Shown: in pieces, positions 5,436 to 6,261 of the stretch | Numbering within the stretch: position 1 is the stretch's first letter | How the letters are laid out: the number at the start of each line of letters is the position of its first letter | Notes under the pieces: generated by a model | The model's input: the letters and a program-made list of their open reading frames with translations, nothing else | What the model was told of the DNA's origin: nothing | The model's database searches: none | DNA from: Dehalococcoidia bacterium | Lineage (GTDB): Bacteria > Chloroflexota > Dehalococcoidia > Plut-88900 | Reading direction: 5' to 3' | DNA: 6,261 nucleotides | NCBI GenBank assembly: GCA_012270635.1 | Contig: JAAXHX010000402.1 | Coordinates: forward strand, 1-6,261 | Translations under genes and position numbers: made by a program

Positions 5436-6261
5436 CCTACACCACCGACATCCAGGCCATCATCCGGGCCCACGCGTTGCTCAAACGCTACATGTCCCCC
5501 ACCCCTCTCCACCACTATCCCGCCCTCGACGCCATCCTCGGCGCCGAGACCTACGTCAAGCACGAAAACCACACCGCCATCGGCTCCTTTAAGATCAGGG
5601 GCGGCCTCAACGCCATAGCCAACCTCACCCCGGAGCAGTTGAAGAAGGGCGTCGCCGTGGCCTCCACCGGGAACTTCGGGCAGTCCGTCGCCTACGCCAG
5701 CCGACTATTCGGTTGCCATGCCGTCATTGCCCTTCCCTCCAACCCCAACCCCGGCAAGGCCGAGGCCATCCGCAACTTCGGCGCCGAGCTCATGACCCAC
5801 GGCGCCGACTACGACGAGGCCCGGGACCATCTCCAGGTCATCGCCGAGGAGAAGGGTTACCGGCTCTTCAACGACGCCGAAGACCCCGACTTCGTATCTG
5901 GCCTCGGCACCTGCATGGTCGAAATCCTCCAGGACCTCCCCGACGCCGAGATCGTCATCGTTCCCGTTGGCGGCGCGGGGTTCGCCTCCGCCCTCTGCAT
6001 TGCGGGAAAGGCCATCAGGCCCGACCTGGAGATAATCGGCGTTTCCTCCGAAGCCGCTCTGTCTCCCTATCTGTCCTGGAAGGAGGGCCGTCTCGTCGAC
6101 TCCCCCACCACTACCTTCGCCGAGGGAATCTCCGTTCGCGTCTCCTTCGAAGGTTCCCAGGCCGTCATCCGTGATCTCCTCGACGACTACGTCCTCGTCT
6201 CGGAGGACGACATCCGCCGCTCGGTAGTCCAGATGCTCGAAAAGACCCACAACCTCGCCGA
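5432..6261 (+). CDS. Threonine/serine dehydratase-like PLP enzyme, copy 2 (cut by right edge)
   Basis: The first 276 residues of a tandem paralogue of the preceding gene, about half identical; the reading frame is open to the window end. Start GTG overlaps the previous stop as GTGA, with GGAG seven bases upstream, which indicates translational coupling. K54 in GSFKIRG is the PLP lysine, and STGNFGQ (78-84) keeps the Phe variant of the substrate loop. The phosphate-binding glycine loop reads VGGAGFASA (179-187), with Ala in place of the third Gly, unlike the intact GGGG of copy 1. This may alter cofactor or substrate fit. The stretch KTHNLA at the edge matches copy 1, so the missing part should hold the EGAGA and SGGN motifs in about 45 residues. 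The family is firm; the specificity is unknown. Confidence 0.85.
   Translation, partial: MTYTTDIQAIIRAHALLKRYMSPTPLHHYPALDAILGAETYVKHENHTAIGSFKIRGGLNAIANLTPEQLKKGVAVASTGNFGQSVAYASRLFGCHAVIALPSNPNPGKAEAIRNFGAELMTHGADYDEARDHLQVIAEEKGYRLFNDAEDPDFVSGLGTCMVEILQDLPDAEIVIVPVGGAGFASALCIAGKAIRPDLEIIGVSSEAALSPYLSWKEGRLVDSPTTTFAEGISVRVSFEGSQAVIRDLLDDYVLVSEDDIRRSVVQMLEKTHNLA

Overview
The window is bacterial, gene-dense and mostly GC-rich with G/C-ending codons. The organism cannot be fixed from this sequence. The 16-base repeat at 606-621 and 667-682, of a type I associate with Chloroflexota such as Dehalococcoidia and SAR202 among other groups, plus a DddP-type enzyme pair, would fit a SAR202-like Chloroflexota. 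That is a low-confidence inference.

Left part. A nitroreductase-family flavoenzyme is transcribed leftward from a TTG start at 443 and runs off the left edge. A gene-free stretch (444-803) follows. It holds two copies of the 16-base repeat inside a 10-base inverted repeat, and an extended -10 box pointing right. Next is a rightward orphan gene (about 804-1835) of visibly lower GC. It encodes a cysteine-rich protein with several CxxC pairs and a PD-(D/E)XK-like segment. I do not recognise its function, and its composition suggests it was acquired.

Right part (1903-6261). Four rightward, closely packed genes form two tandem duplicate pairs in an A-A-B-B order. The A genes are two M24 (creatinase/aminopeptidase fold) enzymes. 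The spacing of their metal ligands and catalytic residues matches, as I remember it, the DMSP lyase DddP rather than a peptidase. The B genes are two fold-type II PLP enzymes of the threonine/serine dehydratase group, the second cut by the right edge. Gaps are 38 and 27 bases, then a 4-base GTGA overlap, so they are probably co-transcribed. An M24 enzyme beside a threonine-dehydratase-like enzyme recalls the EutD/EutB pair of (hydroxy)ectoine catabolism, but EutD is reported to lack the metal site that is complete here. The most reasonable reading is a catabolic operon for a small osmolyte-like or amino-acid-like compound, with each step duplicated. The substrate is not determined.

The most notable DNA-level signal is a 78-base block identical between the two M24 genes (3009-3086 and 4292-4369). 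An equally conserved protein segment elsewhere in the same genes carries five synonymous differences in 51 bases. This suggests gene conversion over the metal-ligand region.
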